Counted from the stretch's first letter, positions 1 to 5,409 are shown. The stretch: 5,759 bases of DNA from DATAYF01 sp036272735 (GCA_036272735.1 DATAYF010000385.1:1-5759); one strand, 5' to 3'. The notes: generated by a model from the letters alone, not told the origin. Made by a program: numbers and translations.

Positions 1-20
1 AAGAGAGCGATCAAGCGGCG

Positions 21-76
21 AACGCATAAAGGAATATTAATGGTTTGGCCAAACCATTAATATTCCTTTATGCGTT
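21..76. repeat. Perfect 56-bp palindrome P1, 21 bp beyond the VOC gene stop
   Basis: Bases 21-48 are the exact reverse complement of 49-76, a 28-bp arm with no spacer and GGCC at the centre. From the outside inward the arm reads AACG, CATAAAG, GAATA, TTAATGGTTTGG. The same plan recurs at 597-654 and 2645-2694 with different bases at a few positions, always matched in the other arm. It sits just past the stop codon (98-100) of the minus-strand VOC gene. In RNA it would form a very long hairpin with a minimal GGCC loop. No T-tract follows it in either direction, so it is not a textbook intrinsic terminator. A 3'-end or termination role is inferred from position only. A DNA-binding site or a REP-like repeat are the alternatives. 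Confidence 0.95.
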
Positions 77-79
77 TCA

Positions 80-91
80 CTACATATCCTG
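80..91 (+). repeat. Short block shared by two 3' untranslated regions, copy 1
   Basis: CTACATATCCTG here matches CTACACGTCCTG at 666-677 at 10 of 12 positions. Both copies lie between a minus-strand stop codon and a palindrome, on the gene side. Either the repeat unit extends beyond the palindrome or a short 3'-UTR element is conserved. A match this short could be chance. Confidence 0.4.
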
Positions 92-97
92 AGCGTC

Positions 98-511
98 CTA
101 CCCTTCGAGCACAGACAATATATTGCCAGCAGGGTCTTTAAACCACGCGATCTTCGGACCCACGCCACGGGCAATCCCCTTTTCGTCTGTCACCAGGTAG
201 CTTTCATTGTAAGACTCGAAACGCACGCCATGCCTGGTCAGGTCGTCTACCGCTTGCTCAATGTTGTCGACCGGAAAATTCAGGATGGTGAAGGTGGCTG
301 GGGTATGGTTCTCCTTTGGATACACCAGGATAGTCGTTCCGCCAGCAATGTGGAGTTCTAACAGGCCGTTCGTTTCGGACACATCTAGTCCCAGTGTTTG
401 ACCATAGAACTCCTTCGCTTTTTGCACGTCGTTCACTGAAAAACCGGAAAATGCTTTCGTATCTTTGAACATCGGTTCACTCACTTCTTTCTCGATGACT
501 ATGCGGGACAT
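98..511 (-). CDS. Glyoxalase/bleomycin-resistance (VOC) family protein
   Basis: Small VOC-superfamily protein (137 codons), probably cytosolic, of unknown substrate. The family fold is two beta-alpha-beta-beta-beta modules. Module one is about residues 19-65 (AFSGFSVNDVQKAKEFYGQT, then LGLDV and LELHIAGGTTILVYP). Module two is about residues 73-136 (TFTILNFPVDNIEQAVDDL, then WFKDPAGNILSVLE, the usual VOC ending). The first strand has Phe/Ser where metal-dependent glyoxalases carry His or Gln, so metal dependence is doubtful and no reaction is assigned. The start is uncertain. The ATG at 511 has only a poor ribosome site (GGATGG almost touching it). The internal ATG at 472 begins MFKDTKAFSGFSV, which I believe is where most relatives start, giving 124 residues. 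A promoter-like module lies upstream at 561-590, and palindrome P1 lies 21 bp beyond the TAG stop. Confidence 0.88.
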   Translation of the reverse strand: MSRIVIEKEVSEPMFKDTKAFSGFSVNDVQKAKEFYGQTLGLDVSETNGLLELHIAGGTTILVYPKENHTPATFTILNFPVDNIEQAVDDLTRHGVRFESYNESYLVTDEKGIARGVGPKIAWFKDPAGNILSVLEG

Positions 512-547
512 CCATCCAACTGTTTGACGGAATGGACAAGCTTGTGC

Positions 548-606
548 TTGTTACCCCATCTATTCTTTTGCACCCGCTCATAAACGGCAAAAGGCGCGAT
601 ACATAA
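548..606 (-). repeat. Dispersed intergenic module, copy 1
   Basis: This stretch matches 2328-2384. On the plus strand both run TTGYTACC, then TCTATTCTTTT, then CCCGC, then TAAACGGCAAAAG, then CGCG, then ACATA. Both copies lie upstream of a minus-strand gene, this one ahead of the VOC gene at 511. Copy 1 runs straight into palindrome P2 (597-654). It also has an inverted repeat, CTTTTGC at 565-571 against GCAAAAG at 587-593, only partly kept in copy 2. It could be a conserved promoter/operator or part of a mobile repeat. Confidence 0.7.
561..590 (-). promoter_or_regulatory. Candidate promoter for the VOC gene at 98-511
   Basis: Read on the minus strand, TTGCCG (590-585) and AGAATA (566-561) are separated by 18 bases. 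The same two hexamers with the same spacing occur in the second module copy at 2369-2340, while the spacer between them has diverged. That gives some support beyond hexamer matching. Transcription would begin near 554, about 40 bases ahead of the ATG at 511 and about 80 ahead of the ATG at 472. Confidence 0.35.
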
Positions 607-654
607 AGGATTGTTAATGGTTTGGCCAAACCATTAACAATCCTTTATGTATCG
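597..654. repeat. Perfect 58-bp palindrome P2, 47 bp beyond the exporter gene stop
   Basis: Bases 597-625 are the exact reverse complement of 626-654, a 29-bp arm with no spacer and GGCC at the centre. The arm reads CGATA, CATAAAG, GATTG, TTAATGGTTTGG. Compared with P1, two inner positions (AATA to TTG region) differ and both arms have changed together. It lies past the stop (702-704) of the minus-strand exporter gene, between that gene and the VOC gene. It has no T-tract. Candidate roles are transcript 3'-end formation, mRNA protection or a protein-binding site; none is proven. Confidence 0.95.
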
Positions 655-665
655 GCAACAGTATT

Positions 666-677
666 CTACACGTCCTG
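666..677 (+). repeat. Short block shared by two 3' untranslated regions, copy 2
   Basis: CTACACGTCCTG, 10 of 12 identical to bases 80-91. It lies between the exporter stop codon and palindrome P2, in the same order and orientation as copy 1 relative to the VOC gene and P1. Confidence 0.4.
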
Positions 678-701
678 GGATGTAGCCTCTTATGGCTTAC
701 T

Positions 702-2198
702 TTACGACACGGCTTCGACATTGCCTGGTGCTGGCGCAGTGGTTACGCGCAGAAACACAGCACCGAGCACAGCCCCTAAAGCGGCGAAGAGCGCACCAAC
801 AAGGAAGGCAGCATGGTAGCCACCGTTGAGAGCAGCGAGTTGGCTGGAACCGGAGGCCAGCAGGCCGCCAGTGCTCGCGGCGGCAAGGCTGGCGAGGATC
901 GCCAAGCCGAGCGCCCCACCCATCATAAACGAAGTGTTAACGACGCCAGAGGCCAGGCCGGATTCAGTCGGCGCAACGTCACTCATGGCGGCCAGCAACA
1001 GCGGGTTGAACGCGATGCCACCACCCAATCCGAGCAGGATCATGCCTGGGAGCACATCGATAACGAAGTTCCCATCGATTGGCGCGCGCGCGAATAGCCC
1101 AAGACCAACGGCGGCCAGCAGCAGCCCCATCGCAAGTGTACGCTTAATACCGAAGCGCATAACGATCTTCGCGGAGAGGCTGAGCGAAAAAATTGCCATA
1201 ATCAGGTTAGTCGGCAGGAAGGCCAGACCAACGAGCAGAGGGCTATAGCCGAGCACCAGTTGGAGGTAGAGAGCAGAAAGGAAGAACGAGGCGAACATAG
1301 CAGCATTCCAGAGAATGCCAACGACGTTAGCGGTCGCAAGATTGGGCAGCCGGAAGAGGCCAAGCGGCACGAGCGGTGCGCGAACCCGACTCTCGATGCC
1401 GAGGAAGAGCGCAAACAGCGCCACCGCCGCGACGAGCAGGCCAAGCGTCTGGCCGGAGGTCCAACCAGCATTGTTGCCGTTCACGATAGCATAGACGGCG
1501 AGCATGAGCGAAGCGGTCACAGTGATCGCACCAGCAACATCGAGGCGTCCAGGGGTGGCCTGGCCGCGCGTGTTTGGCAGCAGCCTCAGGGAGAGAACAA
1601 AGACGAGAGCACCGACAGGGATGTTGACCAGGAAGATCCAGTGCCAGTTGAGTACGCTCGTCAGCACGCCGCCGAGCAGGACGCCGATGCTGCCGCCGCC
1701 AGCAGCGACAAAGCCGAAGACACCCATGGCCTTAGCACGCTCCGCTGGCTCGGTGAACAGGCTCATGGTTAGCGAAAGTCCTACCGCATCAACGATAGCG
1801 CCGCCGACCCCCTGGACTCCCCGCGCTATGATGAGGAATGCCTGTGTGGTTGCCAGGCCGCAAGCGAGTGATGCCAGCGTGAAGAGCGTGATCCCGATAA
1901 GAAAGAGCCGCCGGTGGCCGAAGAGGTCGCCCAGACGACCACCGAGCAGGAGAAAACCGCCAAAGGTGAGCATATAAGCGTTCACGACCCAGGCGAGCGA
2001 CGTTGCGGAGAACCCGAGGCTCACCCTGATTGACGGTAGCGCGACGTTGACAATCGTCACATCGAGCACGATCATTAGTGTGCCGAGGCAGAGGACGGCC
2101 AGCGCGAGCCAGCGCCTATCACGGTGCTCGGCTGCCAGTGCGAGTTCATCGGTCAGCGTTTCTTGCTGACTCAGCGTATCTGCTTGTACTAGTTCCAT
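702..2198 (-). CDS. MFS multidrug exporter, DHA2 (EmrB/QacA) family, 14-TM type
   Basis: Inner-membrane proton-coupled drug antiporter of the major facilitator superfamily (498 codons, normal for DHA2). A short cytoplasmic N-terminus (1-29) precedes TM1. The first-helix motif LDVTIVNVALP is at 45-55, motif A GGRLGDLFGHRR at 86-97, motif B ARGVQGVGGA at 125-134, and the antiporter motif C region GFVAAGGGSIGVLLGG at 162-177. WHWIFLVNIPVG at 185-196 is typical of EmrB/QacA-type 14-helix transporters. The acidic residue in TM1 (Asp46) fits the family. The cargo cannot be predicted. The start ATG at 2198 has GGTGGTG upstream, an acceptable ribosome site, and a promoter with good spacing at 2230-2258. 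No TolC-type or membrane-fusion partner is present. Its transcript ends toward palindrome P2. Confidence 0.96.
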   Translation of the reverse strand: MELVQADTLSQQETLTDELALAAEHRDRRWLALAVLCLGTLMIVLDVTIVNVALPSIRVSLGFSATSLAWVVNAYMLTFGGFLLLGGRLGDLFGHRRLFLIGITLFTLASLACGLATTQAFLIIARGVQGVGGAIVDAVGLSLTMSLFTEPAERAKAMGVFGFVAAGGGSIGVLLGGVLTSVLNWHWIFLVNIPVGALVFVLSLRLLPNTRGQATPGRLDVAGAITVTASLMLAVYAIVNGNNAGWTSGQTLGLLVAAVALFALFLGIESRVRAPLVPLGLFRLPNLATANVVGILWNAAMFASFFLSALYLQLVLGYSPLLVGLAFLPTNLIMAIFSLSLSAKIVMRFGIKRTLAMGLLLAAVGLGLFARAPIDGNFVIDVLPGMILLGLGGGIAFNPLLLAAMSDVAPTESGLASGVVNTSFMMGGALGLAILASLAAASTGGLLASGSSQLAALNGGYHAAFLVGALFAALGAVLGAVFLRVTTAPAPGNVEAVS

Positions 2199-2229
2199 TA
2201 TTTCACCACCAGACCTTTTTGTTAAGATA

Positions 2230-2258
2230 ATATCACTTCACAACTGTTACCGTTGCAA
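2230..2258 (-). promoter_or_regulatory. Candidate sigma-70-type promoter of the MFS exporter
   Basis: On the minus strand TTGCAA (2258-2253) and TGATAT (2235-2230) are separated by exactly 17 bases, about 30 bases ahead of the start codon at 2198. No transporter-type regulator gene (TetR, MarR) adjoins it, so control is unknown. The alternative promoter in the module at 2340-2369 lies farther upstream. Confidence 0.45.
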
Positions 2259-2327
2259 TGTGAGTGCACAATCATCTGCGTCATCGTATTTTTACCCCTC
2301 TTTTTCTCATTGGGGGCAATATTGTTC

Positions 2328-2384
2328 TTGCTACCTGTCTATTCTTTTTCGCCCGCGTGTAAACGGCAAAAGCCGCGCGACATA
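2328..2384 (-). repeat. Dispersed intergenic module, copy 2, with decayed palindrome arm
   Basis: Second copy of the module at 548-606, including TCTATTCTTTT and TAAACGGCAAAAG. Just beyond it (2380-2406) the sequence CATAGATGAACATTGAAT resembles one arm of the palindromes (P1: CATAAAGGAATATTAATGG) but is imperfect, and no matching second arm follows. This may be a fourth palindrome copy that lost its right half next to the structured relic at 2517-2629. Confidence 0.6.
2340..2369 (-). promoter_or_regulatory. Second copy of the TTGCCG-N18-AGAATA promoter-like pair
   Basis: Minus-strand TTGCCG (2369-2364), an 18-base spacer and AGAATA (2345-2340) repeat the arrangement at 590-561. If active it would give the exporter mRNA a leader of about 135 bases. 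Support is the conservation of both hexamers and of their spacing. Confidence 0.3.
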
Positions 2385-2516
2385 GATGAACATTGAATAT
2401 CTTTGCAAAGGTCATCATCCTTCCCGGTTGCAAGAAGAGAGGCTTAGAGATGATTGTATCCATCCCATCAGCTTCGGCGTGGCTAGAAGCGGTTTCCGTT
2501 AGGGTGGCGCGAAAAC

Positions 2517-2629
2517 GTTCTGGTAGCCCCTCCCGCTTTTGCAGTCTCCGAGGAGAAAGCCCGGTAGTCAGAACTTCCGTTGCCTTAGCCGTTTGGCAAG
2601 CCCCCGTCATTTATACGGGGGTTCCTGAC
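2517..2629 (-). ncRNA. Orphan structured RNA relic resembling the IscB left end (omega-RNA-like)
   Basis: Read on the minus strand from 2629, this shares ordered blocks with the IscB left end from 5662: GTCAGG then ACCCC, a GGGGGCTTG-ended hairpin, GTTC-N-GACT, a CTC-YTCG-GGAG-like hairpin, and GGGCTAC. The hairpin CCCCCGT/ACGGGGG (2601-2607 with 2615-2621) is perfect. The small hairpin here has stem TCTC/GAGA where the IscB copy has ACTC/GAGT, a paired change. GTTCTG and CAGAAC close the domain (2517-2522 with 2570-2575). No iscB or tnpB follows. It may be a stand-alone omega-RNA, as reported in Ktedonobacter, or the remnant of a deleted element. Read on the plus strand, the same ends could belong to the right end of a lost TnpB element; I cannot exclude that. 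Confidence 0.55.
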
Positions 2630-2650
2630 TTATGTGTTCGGAACACATAA
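2630..2650. repeat. 21-bp inverted repeat abutting the relic boundary
   Basis: TTATGTGTTC (2630-2639) and GAACACATAA (2641-2650) are perfect inverted copies around one central G. The repeat starts at the first base after the conserved CCTGAC end of the relic and overlaps the outer arm of palindrome P3, so two alternative foldings compete. Confidence 0.8.
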
Positions 2651-2694
2651 AGAAAGCTTAATGGTTTCGCGAAACCATTAAGCTTTCTTTATGT
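2645..2694. repeat. Perfect 50-bp palindrome P3, 15 bp beyond the PhnB-like gene stop
   Basis: Bases 2645-2669 are the exact reverse complement of 2670-2694, a 25-bp arm with no spacer. The arm reads A, CATAAAG, AAAGC, TTAATGGTTTCG, so the centre is CGCG where P1 and P2 have GGCC. Differences from P1/P2 in the variable block and the centre are all compensated in the other arm. It follows the TAA stop (2710-2712) of the minus-strand PhnB-like gene. Confidence 0.95.
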
Positions 2695-2709
2695 ATCTCC
2701 CCTATGGCT

Positions 2710-3135
2710 TTATGCCTGTGCATTTTTGTCGTAGCTAAACATCCAATTCATGCCAAACTTGTCGGTAAGATCACCAAATGTTCCGCCCCAAAATTCCGTT
2801 TTCAATGGATGGGTAATGTGTCCACCAGCAGAAAGTTTGGTAAAGAATGTTTGTATTTCTTCCTCGCTGCTACAATCGAGGCAGAGCGTAATGGTATTGC
2901 CCTTGACGAATCCCTCGGAACCCATAGATCCCATATCGGAACCCAGGAGCACCAGAGCGCCTTTGGTCAGGCTAGAATGCAAAATATTTTGTTTTGCTTC
3001 CGCTGGCACCTGGTCTGCCATTGGTGACTCTCCAAACGTTTGCATGGTGAGTTCTCCTCCCAGGCATGCTTGGTAAAATGTCATCGCTTCACGACAGTTA
3101 CCGTTGAAACCCAGGTATGCATTAATGCGGGTCAT
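2710..3135 (-). CDS. PhnB-like VOC family protein
   Basis: VOC-superfamily protein of the PhnB / 3-demethylubiquinone-methyltransferase-like group (141 codons, typical length). The diagnostic start INAYLGFNGNCREAMTFYQ is at 4-22 followed by LGGEL. ILHSSLTKGALVLLGSD (51-67) forms the middle strands. EFWGGTFGDLTDKFGMNWMF (114-133) is the hallmark PhnB-type ending. The reaction and substrate of most such proteins are unknown, and this is not a phosphonate operon, so the name is structural only. The ATG at 3135 is chosen because GAGGAAA stands 6 bases upstream and the family motif begins at once. The frame stays open to an ATG at 3267, directly after the AraC stop, but those 44 extra residues are not family-like. 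Probably co-transcribed with the AraC gene; palindrome P3 follows. Confidence 0.93.
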   Translation of the reverse strand: MTRINAYLGFNGNCREAMTFYQACLGGELTMQTFGESPMADQVPAEAKQNILHSSLTKGALVLLGSDMGSMGSEGFVKGNTITLCLDCSSEEEIQTFFTKLSAGGHITHPLKTEFWGGTFGDLTDKFGMNWMFSYDKNAQA

Positions 3136-3141
3136 GGTACG

Positions 3142-3148
3142 TTTCCTC
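3142..3148 (-). promoter_or_regulatory. Ribosome binding site of the PhnB-like gene
   Basis: GAGGAAA, 6 bases ahead of the ATG at 3135. This is the strongest Shine-Dalgarno match of the host genes in the window, and it decides the start against the in-frame ATG at 3267. Confidence 0.75.
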
Positions 3149-3173
3149 GTCTTTCTGATTGAGTGGCAAGGTT

Positions 3174-3194
3174 GTGCTTGCCATTCGCAAGCAC
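3174..3194. promoter_or_regulatory. Inverted repeat in the AraC-VOC gap, possible operator
   Basis: GTGCTTGC (3174-3181) and GCAAGCAC (3187-3194) are perfect inverted arms around CATTC. On the minus strand the repeat begins 4 bases after a TATACT hexamer (3204-3199), so it would cover a transcription start, as an operator would, or form a hairpin in the mRNA leader. No good -35 hexamer stands 16-18 bases upstream of the TATACT. Confidence 0.4.
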
Positions 3195-3267
3195 GCACAG
3201 TATACAGGACTGGATCGAAAAAAACTTCTCGAAACTGCTCTTTTGGAACGTATGTCCGCTTTTCCAT

Positions 3268-4077
3268 TCACAGCAAAGGCAATCCCATCACCAGAGGCGG
3301 GTCGGTCAGGCGCGGCGGGTGCAGGACAAGGTCGGGGTCGCCAGCGACAAGTCCATTGCGTATAATCAGCGGACTCGCGTTGTTGCCACACAGCATCTTC
3401 TCGCCAGGCAGCAGCGACGATTGGAGGTCTGCGGCGATGGGAAAAGCGGCAGCCCGCAGATGGTAAATGCCGTCAGCTATGCCATGCAGCAGATAAAACC
3501 CCGGCGAGCTGAGCCTGGTGCAACGCACGGGCGCACCCTGGGGGATGGGACTGGTAAAAAGGCCCACATAGATCGTACCCCGAAAGCTTGCGGGAGCTAT
3601 GATCCGGCCCAGCAGTGCGTTTTTCAGCGACATAGCCGAGGAGATCGCAGGATCGAACCCGGCGTGCTCTACTGGAAGCGGCTCGAACGCATGAGCACGT
3701 TGGCGCAAGAGGCGTGGAGACATGCCAACCAGTTGCGTGAAACGGCTGGTGAAAGAGCCGAGGCCGGTATAGCCGACCTCAAAGCAAATATCGGTCACAC
3801 TGAGCGAAGTCGTCAAAAGCAAACGCCGGGCCGCCTGAAAGCGCAGTGCCGCGAGGAATTCGCCGGGGGGAATACCAATCAGACGACGAAAGATGCGATT
3901 GAAATGCGAGGGACTCAGGCAGGCGACCGAGGCCAGATCTTCGAGGGTCAGCAGCTCATGAAGATGGGTATGCATCATCTGAATAGCGCGTTCAACGGCC
4001 TGGGTATGGGCGGCAAGGGTCGCGTGATGTGCTATGTCTTCACGGAAAACGGGTGATACTGTTTGCATAGTGTCCAT
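3268..4077 (-). CDS. AraC-family transcriptional regulator with N-terminal DNA-binding domain
   Basis: Transcription factor of 269 codons, cytosolic. The double helix-turn-helix is at the N-terminal side, about residues 27-127. The first HTH is LTLEDLASVACLSPSHFNRI (43-62) and the second is around DICFEVGYTGLGSFTSRF (96-113), closing with the family signature GMSPRLLRQ (118-126). Residues 130-269 form a C-terminal region without a recognised domain. The reversed order (DNA-binding domain first) occurs in a minority of AraC proteins. The start may be the ATG at 4077 or at 4068; AAGG lies too close to the first and rather far from the second. The gene for a PhnB-like VOC protein follows 132 bases downstream, its likely target or partner. 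The IscB element ends directly upstream, so the original promoter of this gene has probably been displaced. Confidence 0.93.
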   Translation of the reverse strand: MDTMQTVSPVFREDIAHHATLAAHTQAVERAIQMMHTHLHELLTLEDLASVACLSPSHFNRIFRRLIGIPPGEFLAALRFQAARRLLLTTSLSVTDICFEVGYTGLGSFTSRFTQLVGMSPRLLRQRAHAFEPLPVEHAGFDPAISSAMSLKNALLGRIIAPASFRGTIYVGLFTSPIPQGAPVRCTRLSSPGFYLLHGIADGIYHLRAAAFPIAADLQSSLLPGEKMLCGNNASPLIIRNGLVAGDPDLVLHPPRLTDPPLVMGLPLL

Positions 4078-4089
4078 CTGCCTTAAAAT

Positions 4090-4139
4090 CGCGCCATGCG
4101 GGACCCCCTGGCTTTAGACATGGGGAGGAGCATGGCGCG
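4090..4139 (-). terminator. IscB right-end hairpin containing the iscB stop; possible terminator
   Basis: A 10-bp outer stem, CGCGCCATGC (4090-4099) with GCATGGCGCG (4130-4139), encloses an inner CCCC/GGGG hairpin carrying CATGTCTAAAG on the minus strand. That inner hairpin closely matches the left-end hairpin at 5634-5654, as expected of IS200/IS605-type ends. The TAA of iscB (4116-4114) lies within its loop. On the minus strand the stem is followed by ATTTTAAGG, a short T-run, so weak intrinsic termination before the AraC gene is possible. Confidence 0.6.
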
Positions 4140-5403
4140 CTCCTTTCTGCGTATACTCATAGCCGTCAGATCGATGCACACACCGCATATATTTTGGGTG
4201 GATATCGATCTTGCCAAGCCGGAAACTAGGCCGATGGCGAATAGCAATTCGTCCTTCAAAGGTTCCTTTGGGCGTAAGAGCTTTCACCATATCGCCCGTT
4301 TGATAGCCAAGAAAGGTTTTTGCCCGTTTCTTGTGCTTCTCTGGAAACCCCCATTTGTCGGGAACACACATTTGTCGTGATCCATGCCCTGTGGCTTTGA
4401 TATGTAGTGGAACGACGCTGTTATGCAAAAGCACAAGAGGCGTGCTCTTGCCCACACAGGCGGCATCGAGCCAATGCGTTTTTGCTAGCCCTCTTGTGAT
4501 GCGGTTGTACTTCGTTAATCCGCCACTCCCGCACTCTACAGGTAAGCCAAAGGTTTTGAGCCGTTCAAGCAAGGCAAAACGAGTGGTATTGACCGCACTG
4601 GCATCCCTGAGAGGCTTTTTGACCTGAGCCAGCATGCGCTTGAGCACATCAGGCTTCTTCGCAAGAAACACCACAATATCCTGCGTCCCTTTGGCACTAT
4701 TGCATGGCTCGCAGGCCAGGGTAAGATTGCTGATCCTGTGGGTGCCACCGTTGGCGCGAGGATGAATGTGCTCGATCTGTAAGGGCACATTTTGCCTGCC
4801 GCAATAGGCGCATGTTCGCTCCCATTTTTCCAGCAAGTATTCTCTGACTTCATAGCCTGGTAGTGTTCCTTGCTGGTATTCCACGCCTGCAATATCAGGA
4901 TTTTCCATGAGTTGCATATCAAACTTCACCAATTCCTGGCTGATAGCAGTAATGGGAGCATACCGACACAAGCGAGCTACCCACGTCAGAATATTGGCAA
5001 GGCGACTTCCCAAAGAGGGAGGCAACCACCCTTTCTTTCTTCTTCGATTGTTGCAGCGTGGTTTCCTGTACCGCGTTTTGCGGTTGCGTCGGTTGCGGCG
5101 AACACCACGACGACTCTCCAGGCTATCTTTAATAGCGTGCCCACGATGCTCAAGTTCAGCCGCAAACACAACCTTCCCGTTGGCATCCTTTACCAGGGCA
5201 ATCCCCGTGGTTTTACTGCCAGGATCAAGTTTCAAGCGCAATGGTTGCACCTCTGGTTGCTCGACCACCCGTTTGAGCACAATGGTAAATGGGTATCTCC
5301 GGTACACGGCAGCTTTGCCTTGCGTGAGCAAGCGCCGCGCCTGTGCCGGATGCACAGGATTTAAAGGCGTGTAGTCACTAGCAATCACAAACACGTTGCT
5401 CAA
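4114..5403 (-). CDS. iscB: IscB, omega-RNA-guided RuvC/HNH nuclease
   Basis: RNA-guided DNA endonuclease (429 codons), the family from which Cas9 is thought to descend. In order: an N-terminal PLMP-type domain (4-44; the signature reads PLNP at 13-16); RuvC-I LKLDPGSKTTGIAL (57-70) with Asp60; an Arg-rich bridge helix (87-125, 23 Arg/Lys); RuvC-II ISQELVKFD (154-162) with Glu157; an HNH domain (197-240) with zinc cysteines 198/201/231/234, EH at 211-212 and Asn226; RuvC-III THWLDAACVG (309-318) with His310 and Asp313; and a C-terminal TAM-interaction domain (about 340-408, including GYQTGDMVKA). All catalytic residues are present, so activity is plausible. The TTG start at 5403 has GAGG 6 bases upstream and gives the expected N-terminus. 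The stop codon lies in the right-end hairpin. Confidence 0.97.
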   Translation of the reverse strand: MSNVFVIASDYTPLNPVHPAQARRLLTQGKAAVYRRYPFTIVLKRVVEQPEVQPLRLKLDPGSKTTGIALVKDANGKVVFAAELEHRGHAIKDSLESRRGVRRNRRNRKTRYRKPRCNNRRRKKGWLPPSLGSRLANILTWVARLCRYAPITAISQELVKFDMQLMENPDIAGVEYQQGTLPGYEVREYLLEKWERTCAYCGRQNVPLQIEHIHPRANGGTHRISNLTLACEPCNSAKGTQDIVVFLAKKPDVLKRMLAQVKKPLRDASAVNTTRFALLERLKTFGLPVECGSGGLTKYNRITRGLAKTHWLDAACVGKSTPLVLLHNSVVPLHIKATGHGSRQMCVPDKWGFPEKHKKRAKTFLGYQTGDMVKALTPKGTFEGRIAIRHRPSFRLGKIDIHPKYMRCVHRSDGYEYTQKGARHAPPHV

Positions 5404-5409
5404 CTTGAG

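Noticed and set aside
21..76. Palindromes as classical Rho-independent terminators
   Set aside because: No loop beyond four bases and no T-tract on either side; the position fits but the form does not.
96..103. TAGGACGC beside the VOC stop matching the putative IscB guide flank
   Set aside because: Only 8 bases match, which is not surprising by chance in a window this size.
1260..1977. Long plus-strand frames opposite the exporter gene
   Set aside because: Low-complexity Arg/Pro/Glu-rich translations antisense to a clear MFS gene; shadows of GC-rich codons.
2281..2610. Open minus-strand frame of 109 codons
   Set aside because: It covers the structured relic and the repeat module, has no recognisable domain, and its composition follows the RNA hairpins; better explained as non-coding.
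2393..2650. Open plus-strand frame of 85 codons that might be the tail of a TnpB gene
   Set aside because: No RuvC or zinc-finger residues are visible and it runs through the hairpin; kept only as the alternative reading of the relic.
3163..4056. 297-codon plus-strand frame opposite AraC
   Set aside because: No domain visible, and the minus frame carries an unmistakable AraC signature.
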